A DNA stretch of 36,944 bases from Bacteroidota bacterium. Lineage in GTDB: Bacteria; Bacteroidota; Bacteroidia; B-17B0; Aurantibacillaceae. Shown here piece by piece: positions 9,401 through 16,887 of this stretch (positions are counted from its first letter, which is position 1; the number at the start of each line of letters is the position of its first letter). A program made the translations under genes and the position numbers. The notes beneath the pieces were generated by a model. It was given only the letters and a program-made list of their open reading frames with translations. It did not search any database and had not been told where the DNA came from. The stretch covers positions 1-36,944 of the forward strand of contig JAUXSA010000134.1 in NCBI GenBank assembly GCA_030681615.1. The letters are read 5' to 3'.

Positions 9401-10070
9401 GAGTACCATCCTGGATAACCGGTAAATACGCGTATTGGAATAAAGCGTTGTTTGGATTTACAATGAATGCTTTAGAAGCTTGTGCAGCTTTTGCACCCGC
9501 GGTTGCATCGTTTAATTTTAAAAAACTATTTCCGGAAGGTGTTGTATTTACCTGTGAATCAAAATATGAACTTATTTGTCCGGGTATTTTTGGATCGATG
9601 GTTGGCGCAGAAAAAACTGTATAAGTACTGTTACCAAAGAAATTTGGCGCTACGCAACCACCATTGTACGAACCTGATTGTAGTGTCCACCCCTGCACGG
9701 CACCCGGGGCGTTTATTTGTGAAGTTGCTAATTCAAAATCTTCATTATTACATGCTCCACCCTGAGGAAGTATAGAGGTTTTAAATGAATCAGGATTTTG
9801 AAACAGCGTTAGATTTTTTGACGATTTTGTTTTTAAATTGTATTTCTGTTTAACGTAGATCCTTTTTTGATTGTACAGGAATACTTTAAATTCTTTACCA
9901 TAACAACCATTAGCTAGTGCAGCTGATGATACAGCGGTTTCATCAAAACCGAAAATTGAATCTCCTGTAAAGATGTAAGATGCTTTAAGATCCACTTGTG
10001 CTTCGCTTTTATTTACATTTAATGCAATAATTGCCCAGAGGATCACGAAAATTTTACGTGTCGCTTTCAT
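6423..10070 (-). CDS. Large secreted protein with PKD domain and T9SS type B C-terminal sorting domain
   Basis: A 1215-aa exported protein. Residues 1-24 are a signal peptide (hydrophobic FVILWAIIALNV, then KSEAQ). The body is rich in Thr, Ser, Pro, Asn and paired Cys, and is built of repeated beta-sandwich units of the Ig/PKD sort. A PKD domain lies at about 1035-1120, with FAPLTVSFQNLS, a WSFGNGG turn and YSNAGTYTVTMYV. The last about 90 residues match the gliding-motility-associated/CHU_C type B sorting signal: VPNVFTPNGDGSNDI, then IFDRWGNKVFES, WDGKN and GTYFYIIKA. It should cross the outer membrane through the type IX system and attach to or leave the cell surface. No enzyme domain is evident; adhesion is a guess. 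The gene stands alone and ends at the shared terminator with the converging nuclease gene. Confidence 0.9.
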   Translation of the reverse strand: MKATRKIFVILWAIIALNVNKSEAQVDLKASYIFTGDSIFGFDETAVSSAALANGCYGKEFKVFLYNQKRIYVKQKYNLKTKSSKNLTLFQNPDSFKTSILPQGGACNNEDFELATSQINAPGAVQGWTLQSGSYNGGCVAPNFFGNSTYTVFSAPTIDPKIPGQISSYFDSQVNTTPSGNSFLKLNDATAGAKAAQASKAFIVNPNNALFQYAYLPVIQDGTHACCDQPGFSIKVTVTNTVTNTSTVLACPNISVAVPGAGCSFTVPPGGPVFVPAVGGGSWVYSNWTASAIDLSPYLNNLVQIDVTVVDCGFGGHGAYIYFDAKCAPMTIIGNNNPFPAGTPSITLPTCGSTGATIIAPGGLGPYSWAGSVGPPYTTPLMSNQTLTTTNSGDYTLTMNPPGSCAPIIRVITVTITPAPQVFASVAQAPCGGTVAVASCTTAGSASVASTIVWSPNPLSLNASTTQATYAIGTGPATVTVSDPLGCMTSATVNINGAPPAPTLTITNVTGSGSITCAHPCINFVATSNYTFGALTYTWVSLSGTSSGTNVTFCNPAQYTVTTTDAVTGCSSFSVFTIGINTVAPTSTVTPMVQNIICPAGSPATFTGTTNPLIGCTSGWYSPLGGSAISSGSISIFPAPVGVSTLCVTDNINGCTTCKTVTVTSSSGFPTFSVTSPQQFTIGCGTTSLATINISNVTTFPTPGGAVNYTLLPPSFAGPSYTFNNNSTYTVNTPGQYTVITHDITNNCETKVPVSIIQNTFAPQITAAASQQTLTCDVPCTLIKGTSTNTNVAFSWAFPGPPAGQLPNDTLTVCTTSNTTNTVVATYTLSITDNINKCKSLQPITIYQNISRPTALITGSNQISCNTPTINLTNASTSNVPPIFTSIGVVIGYVWTGPSPQPTFSNTSTYIAFTPGTYTLIAKDMKNGCTAVATKTIGDNRIYPNVNNPNPPAPFILDCGTPGSNCVMIAPIISGTTTGFTYSWGSVPTTSFSCYTCSTTCVNKTGEYNIYVTNPANGCTTQGQVEVIDGALNGDFLPSTYTGFAPLTVSFQNLSASSSPVTPSASITAVWSFGNGGSQVTNSVSVSPVTTYSNAGTYTVTMYVLKGSCKDTVTKIITVELPSKLEVPNVFTPNGDGSNDILFLKVANVSEINALIFDRWGNKVFESNSTTGNIAWDGKNTAGKELPVGTYFYIIKATGKDEKLYDQKGNISLYK

Positions 10071-10267
10071 ATATTTTATTTTAAGTTAGTTGATTGTTTG
10101 TCTGAAAGAAGATTTACAACAACCGTGCCAGAAATATAAAATATGTTAAAACGCAGTGTTGATAGGAGATACAGTGATAACCAAAAAAATATTTTTTAAA
10201 ATAGTATACTAAGAAAAAACTATTTCAAAAATTTTGTTCACATTTACGGGAAGAAAATAAATTTATT

Positions 10268-10813
10268 TTGAACGATACTTTAATTATAGAACAAACTCAA
10301 AAGTGGATCAAGTCGGTTGTAATTGATCTTAATTTTTGTCCTTTTGCGGCTAAAGCCCTTCTTAAAAAAAGCATTCATTATTCTGTTCTATCAAATGCAG
10401 ATCTTAAAGTAAGTCTTGAAACATTAATTAAAGAGATCAATTATTTAAATACGAATGAAGAGATAGAAACAACTTTTATCATTTTTCCAAAAGAGTATAC
10501 AGACTTTGAGGTGTATTTAGATCTTGTAGATAAGGCACAGGAATTATTGGAGGATGAAGGGTATGAAGGCATTTACCAATTAGCAAGTTTTCATCCTGAT
10601 TATTGTTTTGAAGGTGCAGAAAAAGATGACGCTGCAAATTATACCAATCGTTCTGTATATCCTATGCTGCATTTATTGCGTGAAGAGAGTATTACAAAGG
10701 CTTTGGCATTATATAAAAATCCTGAACTAATTCCTGAGCATAATATTAAACTGGCAAGAGAAAAAGGATTACACTATATGCAAATGCTTCGGGTAGCATG
10801 TTTAAATATTTAA
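10268..10813 (+). CDS. DUF1415 family protein
   Basis: A 181-aa cytoplasmic protein of the DUF1415 family, whose function is unknown. Its hallmarks are the N-terminal WI...VIDLNFCPFAAKAL stretch (about 13-31) and the central ASFHPDYCFEGAE motif (about 106-118), followed by NRSVYPMLHLLRE. The length agrees with the family. The start is TTG at 10268; the conserved WI...LNFCPFA motif begins about 12 residues later, so no later start is possible, and no ATG lies close upstream. It converges on the DUF3817 gene, with a long inverted repeat between them. The promoter is unclear because the -7-like TTATTTTG overlaps the TTG start itself. Confidence 0.85.
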   Translation: MNDTLIIEQTQKWIKSVVIDLNFCPFAAKALLKKSIHYSVLSNADLKVSLETLIKEINYLNTNEEIETTFIIFPKEYTDFEVYLDLVDKAQELLEDEGYEGIYQLASFHPDYCFEGAEKDDAANYTNRSVYPMLHLLREESITKALALYKNPELIPEHNIKLAREKGLHYMQMLRVACLNI

Positions 10814-10900
10814 ACACTAAGTTCACAAAGAAATTTCACAAAGTACGCAAAGGAAAAATTCTTTGTGAACTCCGTGCCTTCTTTGTGAACTTAGTGGTTA
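10811..10900. repeat. Long imperfect inverted repeat between convergent genes
   Basis: The outer arms 10811-10830 and 10881-10900 pair at 19 of 20 positions (core CACTAAGTTCACAAAG and its reverse complement). The interior holds further copies of the TTTGTGAA/TTCACAAA word at 10835-10842 and 10861-10870. The left arm includes the DUF1415 stop codon. It could act as a bidirectional transcription barrier, although there is no clear T-run next to the stem. It also looks like a dispersed intergenic repeat, a judgement made from general familiarity with this word and not from a search. Confidence 0.7.
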
Positions 10901-10913
10901 AAAAATATCGAGA

Positions 10914-11216
10914 TTATTTATTTTCCCTTAATTGTTTATCTAAAACAAAAGTACCAAAGGGTAAAAGTGAAGCCATAAATGCGAATACCACTTTTTTAAA
11001 AGTCCAGTTGTATTGTTTCCATACTATTAAAAGTAAAACAATATAGGCTATAAATAAGATACCATGAGCCCAACCGGTATATTTTACTGCTGCTTCAAAA
11101 CCAAATTTATATTTTAAAGGCATGGCAATGCATAAAAGAAACAGGTAAGAAACTCCTTCCAGTAATGCGATCACTCTGAAGCGGTTTAAATTTTGATTTG
11201 TAAATGTGGCGGACAT
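10914..11216 (-). CDS. DUF3817 domain integral membrane protein
   Basis: A 100-aa inner-membrane protein matching DUF3817. The N-terminus RFRVIALLEGVSYLFLL is the family signature, followed by a Gly/His-containing second helix (TGWAHGILFIAYIVLLLIVW) and a third hydrophobic helix FMASLLPFGTFVLDKQL. Three membrane segments lie at about residues 14-34, 48-66 and 75-92. The length is normal. The function of the family is unknown. The gene lies 19 bp downstream of the stop-side of nothing else on its strand: the histidine kinase gene (-) ends upstream at lower coordinates only after this gene's start at 11216, so the two face the same way, with the kinase stop at 11236 just before the DUF3817 ATG. 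They may be co-transcribed. Confidence 0.85.
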   Translation of the reverse strand: MSATFTNQNLNRFRVIALLEGVSYLFLLCIAMPLKYKFGFEAAVKYTGWAHGILFIAYIVLLLIVWKQYNWTFKKVVFAFMASLLPFGTFVLDKQLRENK

Positions 11217-11235
11217 GATTTCCTAAAGGTATAAT

Positions 11236-12702
11236 TTAATCCGCTAAAATTGCTTGTTTAATAGGATTATTAAAATGTAAAGTAAAAGCACTGCCTTTTT
11301 TTCTGTCAACAGTTAATTTTGCATCTATCTGGTCTGCTAATAAATGTATCAACTGTATCCCAAAGCTATCACGTTCATTTTTATTATAGTTCTTCGGAAG
11401 ACCTTGTCCATTATCGGCAATGGTTAGCTTATTTTTTTTGAGCGAAATAGATATCTTTCCTTTACTTTCTTTAAAAGCATACTTAAATGCGTTGCTTATT
11501 ATTTCGTTCATGATCAATCCTAACGGGATCATTTTATCCATTTCAAGCGAAAAATCTTTTGGTACAGAAAGGTCGAGTTTCACCAATTTGGCATTATAGG
11601 TGCTTTTCAGCTGACAGAAAATTGATGTTGAATATTCTGCTAGATTAATATTGCTAAAATTTGAATTGGCATATAACATCTCATGAATTAAAGCCATAGA
11701 GGTTATGCGGTTCTGACTTTCTGCCACCAGCTCAGAAAAATGCAGATTATTTTCCTGGTCGGCATGTAGTCTTAATAAACTAGTAATGATCTGCAAATTA
11801 TTTTTTACGCGGTGATGCACTTCTTTTAAAAGAGTTTCTTTTTCTTTTACGGCGTTATTTAGTTTTTCCTCTACCTTTTTTCTTTCAAAAAATAATGGAA
11901 CATCATATTTTCTTACTCTTTTGTATTTTATAGATTCTTTTTGGAGGTAAACATTTATTTTATCAGGTGGGGCCATAATAAAAGTACAGTTCTTATCACC
12001 TTTTGCGCGGCAGGTAATTTCTACTGCTGTTAAATTAATGCCGTAACTTTCTTCGCACCAGCCGGATGAATAACCAGCATTCATAGTACATACCGGGAAA
12101 TCTGCTTTTTCTTTGGATCTTATCCATGAGTCGGCTTCAAAAGAAAAGGGGTGGTTGTATTTAAGATAAAAATTCTCGTCAGGGCTCGGTTTGCTTTCTT
12201 CTAAGATATCAACAAAGGCCCAGCCTGTATATGCAAAATGTACCGGGCCTGCGGATAGTTTTGAGAGAGGATCTTTTAATTTCATTTTAGTTTGAAAATT
12301 TTTAGCATCCTCCATACCAATTAGGTGAGCCATATCAAACAATAAATTCCTGCCAATTTTTATTGCCTCAGGTAAAGGCCGGTCGGCATATAATTTTATA
12401 ATGTTCTTAAAAAAATCATTTGCTAAAGATTCAGCGCGCATTAAAATATACCGCTGCCCATTAACTTCAATTTTAGATAAGCTTGGGTTGGCGGAAAAGG
12501 ATTCAAAATATTTTTTAACCGTTAAAGAGGCGGTATCAAAAAGCGGTTTTATTTCTTTAGGGACTTTTACTGTTGGTTTATCTGTAAAAAAAACATCTTT
12601 CTTCTTTTTTAAGACCTTGTTCTCTTTTTCAAGTTCTTTTATCCTTTTTTTTAATTTTAATATGGGATCGTTTAACTTCAATTTGATAATTTGGCTTACC
12701 AA
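11236..12702 (-). CDS. Soluble V4R-domain sensor histidine kinase (HisKA_2 type)
   Basis: A 488-aa cytoplasmic sensor kinase with no membrane segment. Residues about 13-37 form a Lys/Glu coiled coil. The middle contains a V4R (4-vinyl reductase) small-molecule-binding domain, best seen at about 207-245: NAGYSSGWCEESYG, then VEITCRAKGDKNCTF. Its two cysteines and GD motif are the family signature. After a short coiled coil (about 272-292) comes HisKA_2 with LLKEVHHRVKNNLQ (His at 296/297), then an ATPase with an N box (IMNEIISNAFKYAF) and a G box (IADNGQGLP). No response regulator is adjacent. V4R domains in other regulators bind hydrophobic or aromatic ligands, so a lipid-like or aromatic signal is a reasonable inference. 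Other in-frame starts are possible near the N-terminus. Confidence 0.87.
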   Translation of the reverse strand: MVSQIIKLKLNDPILKLKKRIKELEKENKVLKKKKDVFFTDKPTVKVPKEIKPLFDTASLTVKKYFESFSANPSLSKIEVNGQRYILMRAESLANDFFKNIIKLYADRPLPEAIKIGRNLLFDMAHLIGMEDAKNFQTKMKLKDPLSKLSAGPVHFAYTGWAFVDILEESKPSPDENFYLKYNHPFSFEADSWIRSKEKADFPVCTMNAGYSSGWCEESYGINLTAVEITCRAKGDKNCTFIMAPPDKINVYLQKESIKYKRVRKYDVPLFFERKKVEEKLNNAVKEKETLLKEVHHRVKNNLQIITSLLRLHADQENNLHFSELVAESQNRITSMALIHEMLYANSNFSNINLAEYSTSIFCQLKSTYNAKLVKLDLSVPKDFSLEMDKMIPLGLIMNEIISNAFKYAFKESKGKISISLKKNKLTIADNGQGLPKNYNKNERDSFGIQLIHLLADQIDAKLTVDRKKGSAFTLHFNNPIKQAILAD

Positions 12703-12741
12703 AAGTATAAAAATTTATGACATACCATCCTCTTAAAAACA

Positions 12742-12772
12742 AAAAAAGCGAATGGTTTAGATTCGCTTTTTT
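12742..12772 (-). terminator. Rho-independent terminator of the HtrA-type protease gene
   Basis: A perfect 12-bp stem (12742-12753 with 12761-12772; core AAAAAAGCGAAT) encloses a 7-nt loop. It starts 20 bases past the protease stop on the - strand and ends in a T-run in that direction. It separates the protease transcript from the histidine kinase gene. Confidence 0.82.
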
Positions 12773-12791
12773 AATGGTTATAGAATTGGGT

Positions 12792-14252
12792 TTACAGCGC
12801 AAAGCCATAATAGGCGCGGGCGCCATTGGGATAAAAGCCTTCTATCAACACTGTGCCTGACTTATTCTCCAATAAATTTGTAATATCTTGCGTTGTGCTT
12901 ACTTTTTTCTTGTCGATACTGGTAATAATAAAACCTTCCTTAATGCCTACCTGTGATAATTTTCCAACCGAAAGTTTTTTGATCTTCACACCACTATTGA
13001 TCCTGAATTTTGCCAGGTCATCGGCGTTCATTTCTTCAAAGTCGGCCCCTAAAGCTGAAAGTGATTTTTTTGTGATCTCACTTTTTTTGATCAGGCTGGT
13101 TGTATTATCCAGGCTTTTTAAAACTACTGCCATATTCATGTCTTTATTATTTCTTACTGTTACGATATTGATCTTATCCCCTGGTCTGTATTTACTTAAT
13201 TGCTCTTGTAATTCACTAACACTTCCAACATTGGCATTTTCAATTTTGGTGATCACATCACCCTCTTGTATCCCTGCATCATCGGCACTGCCACCCAGTG
13301 TTACGCCATTTACATAAATACCTTTCAATAATTTGATGTTCTTGTCGGCGGCAAATTTTGCATCAAGATCGCGGATGCTTACACCAAAGTAGGCCCTTTG
13401 AACTACCCCAAACTCCACAAGATCGCTCACAATTTTTTTAACAATATTAACAGGTACTGCAAACGAATAGCCTTGGTATGCCCCATTGTTAGAAGCTATT
13501 GCCGTATTAATACCAATTAATTCGCCGTTCACATTCACTAAAGCGCCACCACTATTGCCGGGGTTTACTGCCGCATCGGTCTGAATAAAGGATTCTATCG
13601 GACGCTTATTCACATCCAGGATATTGCTTCTTCCTTTAGCACTAATAATACCAGCCGTAACAGTACTTTCAAGATTAAACGGATTTCCTACAGCCAAAAC
13701 CCATTCACCGATCTTTACAGTTTCACTATTCCCGTAATTTAAAAATGGCAGGCCTTTTTCTTTGATCCTTATTAAAGCTACATCCGTACTTGCATCAGCA
13801 CCAACTATTTCGCCAACATAAGTTCTTTTGTCGTTAAGAACCACTTCAATTTTATCGGCACCACTCACCACATGGTTATTAGTAACAATATATCCATCAT
13901 CGCTTATAATAACCCCACTGCCGCTTCCTTCCATACTGTAATTTTGTTGTCTTTTTTGTGGGCCATAGAACCATTCGGCAAAGGGATCATAATTTAAATT
14001 ATTTACCTGCTCACTAATTGTCTTTATATGTACCACTGCGTTAACCGATCTTTCGGCAGCATTTGTAAAATCGGTGGTAAGCGCAGAACCCTGGCTTTCT
14101 ATATAGTTAGCCAGTTTAATATTGTCCTGCTGAAATGGCTTTGTAATTTGACTAATGTTATTTTTATCTTCCCCATAAAAATAACGGGCGCCGCCTAAGG
14201 ATATTAATCCACCTAAACACGCCACAAAAATGGTTGACAACAGCTTTTTCAT
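12792..14252 (-). CDS. DegP/DegQ (HtrA)-type periplasmic serine protease
   Basis: A 486-aa envelope protein quality-control protease. Residues 1-25 form a signal peptide or anchor (LLSTIFVACLGGLISLGGA). The trypsin-like domain has the triad H127 (TNNHVVSGAD), D157 (ASTDVALIRI) and S234 (NPGNSGGALVN). Two PDZ domains follow: the first at about 280-380 (VTLGGSADDAGIQEGDVITKIE), the second at about 390-486 (VGIKEGFIITSIDKKKV). The length is usual for DegP/Q. It should degrade misfolded periplasmic or outer-membrane proteins. A degenerate -7 box (TACCTTTA on the - strand, 14290-14283) lies about 27 nt before the likely transcript start-to-ATG interval. The gene is monocistronic, divergent from the dapF cluster, and ends at a strong terminator. 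Confidence 0.95.
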   Translation of the reverse strand: MKKLLSTIFVACLGGLISLGGARYFYGEDKNNISQITKPFQQDNIKLANYIESQGSALTTDFTNAAERSVNAVVHIKTISEQVNNLNYDPFAEWFYGPQKRQQNYSMEGSGSGVIISDDGYIVTNNHVVSGADKIEVVLNDKRTYVGEIVGADASTDVALIRIKEKGLPFLNYGNSETVKIGEWVLAVGNPFNLESTVTAGIISAKGRSNILDVNKRPIESFIQTDAAVNPGNSGGALVNVNGELIGINTAIASNNGAYQGYSFAVPVNIVKKIVSDLVEFGVVQRAYFGVSIRDLDAKFAADKNIKLLKGIYVNGVTLGGSADDAGIQEGDVITKIENANVGSVSELQEQLSKYRPGDKINIVTVRNNKDMNMAVVLKSLDNTTSLIKKSEITKKSLSALGADFEEMNADDLAKFRINSGVKIKKLSVGKLSQVGIKEGFIITSIDKKKVSTTQDITNLLENKSGTVLIEGFYPNGARAYYGFAL

Positions 14253-14375
14253 CTTCTTTATTTGGTTTTTAGATTAATAACGTAAAGGTAATATCGTTGT
14301 TACGTTTTTGTATTCTTTTTAACAAACCTTAACCGGCGCAACAAAAAAATTGCTAAATTTACTCTTGAAATTTAA

Positions 14376-15008
14376 ATGAGATTCAGTCGTAAAATACCCA
14401 CTTTTGTTTTTGGATTATCAATTGGTCTTTTAGTGGGCGTTGGTTTTTTTGTTTTTAAAATAAACGATCTTTTTAATAAAATGAAAGATTCGGCCAAATC
14501 GCAAATTACAGTTGTTCAACAACCTGTAAAAAATGCTGATAATGAAGATGAAGTAAAAAAGAAAAATAAAGAGCGTTTCAAAATTAACCTTGGAAAAACA
14601 AACAAGATAAATTACTCGGACGTAGATAGTCTTATACGCGATAATTCTGAGATCAATATTGCAACAGATGAAATGTTATCCATTAAGAATGTGAAGATCA
14701 TTCGTATTACTCCTACAGTTTCCGCAACCGATTCTTTGGCAGCAGATGTTGCAGGCGTTAAAGAAAACACATCCGATCTTTATTTTATTGAGTTCTGGAA
14801 AACACCTTTAAACTCTAAAGGTTACCGTTTCTCAAAGAATAAAGTAATGTTATATGGTTTTATAGATTACAATAATGTATCTCTTTACGAATTGGATAAA
14901 TCTTATTATATTAAAAGTTCCGACCAGGTTTACAAACTTTTTTACGGTTCCGATTTTAGATCTCTTGAAAGAGTTGTTGATTCAGATCTATTAGCAAAAA
15001 TTAACTAA
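14376..15008 (+). CDS. Membrane-anchored hypothetical protein upstream of dapF
   Basis: I do not recognise this 210-aa protein. One hydrophobic segment (about residues 10-28, FVFGLSIGLLVGVGFFVFK) suggests an N-terminal membrane anchor or uncleaved signal. A Lys/Asp/Glu-rich linker follows (about 45-65), then a mixed alpha/beta domain of about 130 residues (KIIRITPTVSATDS, KVMLYGFIDYNNVSLYELD) predicted to lie outside the cytoplasm. A degenerate -7 box TACTCTTG (14360-14367) stands just before the ATG. It is followed 9 nt later by dapF and heads the six-gene cluster running to mltG. A role linked to the cell envelope is only suggested by that context. Confidence 0.75.
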   Translation: MRFSRKIPTFVFGLSIGLLVGVGFFVFKINDLFNKMKDSAKSQITVVQQPVKNADNEDEVKKKNKERFKINLGKTNKINYSDVDSLIRDNSEINIATDEMLSIKNVKIIRITPTVSATDSLAADVAGVKENTSDLYFIEFWKTPLNSKGYRFSKNKVMLYGFIDYNNVSLYELDKSYYIKSSDQVYKLFYGSDFRSLERVVDSDLLAKIN

Positions 15009-15017
15009 CTTTTATTT

Positions 15018-15803
15018 ATGCAACTTTCGTTTTATAAATACCAGGGCACAGGTAACGATTTTATTTTGATAGACAACCGTCAAAATGAAGTTTCATTAAC
15101 TAACGCGCAGGTAAATTTTTTATGTGATCGCCGTTTTGGCATTGGTGCCGATGGATTAATGTTGCTGGAGCTGGAACCGGGCTCTGATTTTAAAATGGTT
15201 TACTATAACAGCGACGGCAACCCAAGCAGTATGTGTGGTAATGGTGGACGTTGTATTACTGCTTTTGCAAAACATTTAGGGGTGATAAAAAATTCAGCCA
15301 GATTTTTAGCCATTGATGGTTTGCATGAAGCAACTATTGATGAGAATGAAATTGTATCATTAAAAATGCAGGATGTAAAAACCGTTGAAATGGGCGATGA
15401 CCATTTTTATTTAAATACCGGCTCACCGCATTTTGTAAAAATGGTTGATGAAGTAGAAAGTTATGATGTTAAAAAGAACGGCGCATTGATAAGATATAAC
15501 GATCGTTTTAAAGATGAAGGAACTAACGTGAATTTTATTGAAAGACAGGATGATGCTTTATTTGTTCGTACCTACGAAAGAGGTGTAGAGGATGAAACTT
15601 ATTCCTGTGGCACTGGTGTTACGGCAGCCGCGTTAGTTGCGGCAATAAAAGGCATATCGAATGGAAAAAATAATTGTTTGATAAAAACCCTTGGTGGAAA
15701 TTTAGAAGTAACATTTGAAAGAGTGTTGGAACAGAATTTTTATAACATCTGGTTAATTGGCCCCGCAGTAAAAGTATTTAATGGTACAATAGAAATAGAG
15801 TGA
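15018..15803 (+). CDS. dapF: Diaminopimelate epimerase
   Basis: Converts LL-2,6-diaminopimelate to the meso form in the cytoplasm, supplying lysine and the peptidoglycan cross-linking residue. The 261-aa length is normal. The two catalytic cysteines are present: C73 in SSMCGNGGRC and C197 in ETYSCGTGVTAAA. The N-terminal FYKYQGTGNDFILID and the substrate-binding NSDGNPS segment are also conserved. It lies 9 nt after the hypothetical membrane gene and overlaps the next gene's GTG by 4 nt (GTGA), showing translational coupling. Other dap genes are not in the window. The presence of MltG at the end of the same cluster gives it a cell-wall theme. Confidence 0.96.
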   Translation: MQLSFYKYQGTGNDFILIDNRQNEVSLTNAQVNFLCDRRFGIGADGLMLLELEPGSDFKMVYYNSDGNPSSMCGNGGRCITAFAKHLGVIKNSARFLAIDGLHEATIDENEIVSLKMQDVKTVEMGDDHFYLNTGSPHFVKMVDEVESYDVKKNGALIRYNDRFKDEGTNVNFIERQDDALFVRTYERGVEDETYSCGTGVTAAALVAAIKGISNGKNNCLIKTLGGNLEVTFERVLEQNFYNIWLIGPAVKVFNGTIEIE

Positions 15804-16357
15804 TAAGCGAAACAGTTAATATAGAAATTAATACGGTTGCCTTAAACGACAAAGTCTTAAGTAAAGACTCCTGGCTGGTAGTAATGCATGCTAACCGTAT
15901 TCCGCCGCATGTTGGTGTTTTAATTAACGGTAACTATAATTCGCTTACAATCAAAGGGCACGAATTAAATGTAACGATCGAGGCGTTACTAAAAACGATC
16001 TCTCAAAAAAAAATAGAAAGTGTTTTTATAAAATTAAAAAAACATCCGGTTTTTAGTTTAGATCATCAAACAGAAATGTTTAAAGAAACAATTAAAAAAT
16101 TTGGTCCTGTAAGACAAAATGAAGCAACCTGTCTTTCACCTATTAAACTATTTTTTGAGGAATTTTATGCTGTTCAATTAATAGAAGCAGAATTATATTA
16201 TGATCTAATGAAACGTTTGAACTATAATTCTTATTTAGAATTTGCAGGCGCTTTAAATTTTGAGATGCATAAAAATGTAATGGAATTGCCATTTTATACA
16301 ATTGACGAATTAAATGAAACAATAAAAGCGCAACGTTTACCTTATTATAAAGATTGA
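15800..16357 (+). CDS. Hypothetical protein coupled to dapF
   Basis: I do not recognise this 185-aa soluble protein. It has no signal peptide or membrane segment. The N-terminal part looks alpha/beta (SKDSWLVVMHANRIPPHVG, then LINGNYNSLTIKG) and the C-terminal half is helical with many Tyr and Phe (FFEEFYAVQLIEAELYYDL). The GTG start at 15800 overlaps the dapF stop by 4 nt and no better start lies within the first 70 codons. Its stop TGA (16355-16357) shares one base with the ATG of the acetyltransferase. Tight coupling on both sides supports a real gene. Function is unknown. Confidence 0.78.
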   Translation: MISETVNIEINTVALNDKVLSKDSWLVVMHANRIPPHVGVLINGNYNSLTIKGHELNVTIEALLKTISQKKIESVFIKLKKHPVFSLDHQTEMFKETIKKFGPVRQNEATCLSPIKLFFEEFYAVQLIEAELYYDLMKRLNYNSYLEFAGALNFEMHKNVMELPFYTIDELNETIKAQRLPYYKD

Positions 16358-16887
16358 TGTTTTTAAAAGGAGAAAATATTTCTGTAAGAGCTTTAGAGCC
16401 ATCAGATGCCGACATTTTATACCGTTGGGAAAATAACCACAGCCTGTGGGAAGTGAGTTACACCCAAACACCATTCTCAAAAGCCGTGTTGGATGAATTT
16501 GTAAATACTGCCTACCAGGATATTTACACCAACAAACAATTGCGTTTAATGATCTGTAAAGCAGATACAAATGAAACAATTGGCATTATAGACCTTTTTG
16601 AATTTGAACCACAACATGCACGATGTGGTTTAGGAATATATATTCACGATCAATTTCGTGGTAACGGTTTTGCGTTGGAGTGTATTGAGTTAATGAAATT
16701 TTATGCTTTTACAACATTACACCTAAAACAAATTTATGTTAACGTTAACCAGTCTAACACCGCCAGCCTTGCTCTGTTTGAAAAAGCGGGCTTTGAAAAA
16801 TGTGGTTTAAAAAAAGCATGGCATAAAAAAGGGATTAATTCTTTTGAAGATGTTTGGTTTCTGCAACATATAAATACTGGTGCCTAA
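16357..16887 (+). CDS. GNAT-family N-acetyltransferase (RimL/SpeG-like)
   Basis: A 176-aa acetyl-CoA-dependent transferase. The N-terminal ISVRALEPSDADILYRWENN and the acetyl-CoA loop region GLGIYIHDQFRGNGFALEC (about 90-108) fit the RimJ/RimL/SpeG branch. The C-terminal NQSNTASLALFEKAGFEKCG is the standard GNAT motif B region. The substrate cannot be told from the sequence: protein N-terminus, polyamine and others are all possible. I chose ATG 16357, which overlaps the upstream TGA by one base, over the TTG three bases earlier. It overlaps the cytochrome gene's GTG by 8 nt. Confidence 0.9.
   Translation: MFLKGENISVRALEPSDADILYRWENNHSLWEVSYTQTPFSKAVLDEFVNTAYQDIYTNKQLRLMICKADTNETIGIIDLFEFEPQHARCGLGIYIHDQFRGNGFALECIELMKFYAFTTLHLKQIYVNVNQSNTASLALFEKAGFEKCGLKKAWHKKGINSFEDVWFLQHINTGA

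Noticed and set aside
10798-11046. An 82-codon + strand open frame after DUF1415
   Set aside because: It runs through the inverted repeat and then antisense into the DUF3817 gene, so it is chance.
12853-13317. A 154-codon + strand open frame inside the protease gene
   Set aside because: It is antisense to the PDZ region of a complete HtrA-type protease and has no recognisable domain.
16354-16356. TTG at 16354 as the GNAT start
   Set aside because: The adjacent ATG at 16357 is a better codon and gives the common one-base stop/start overlap.
16143-16579. Two - strand open frames across the hypothetical/GNAT junction
   Set aside because: They lie opposite two genes in a tightly coupled + strand cluster and show no domain.
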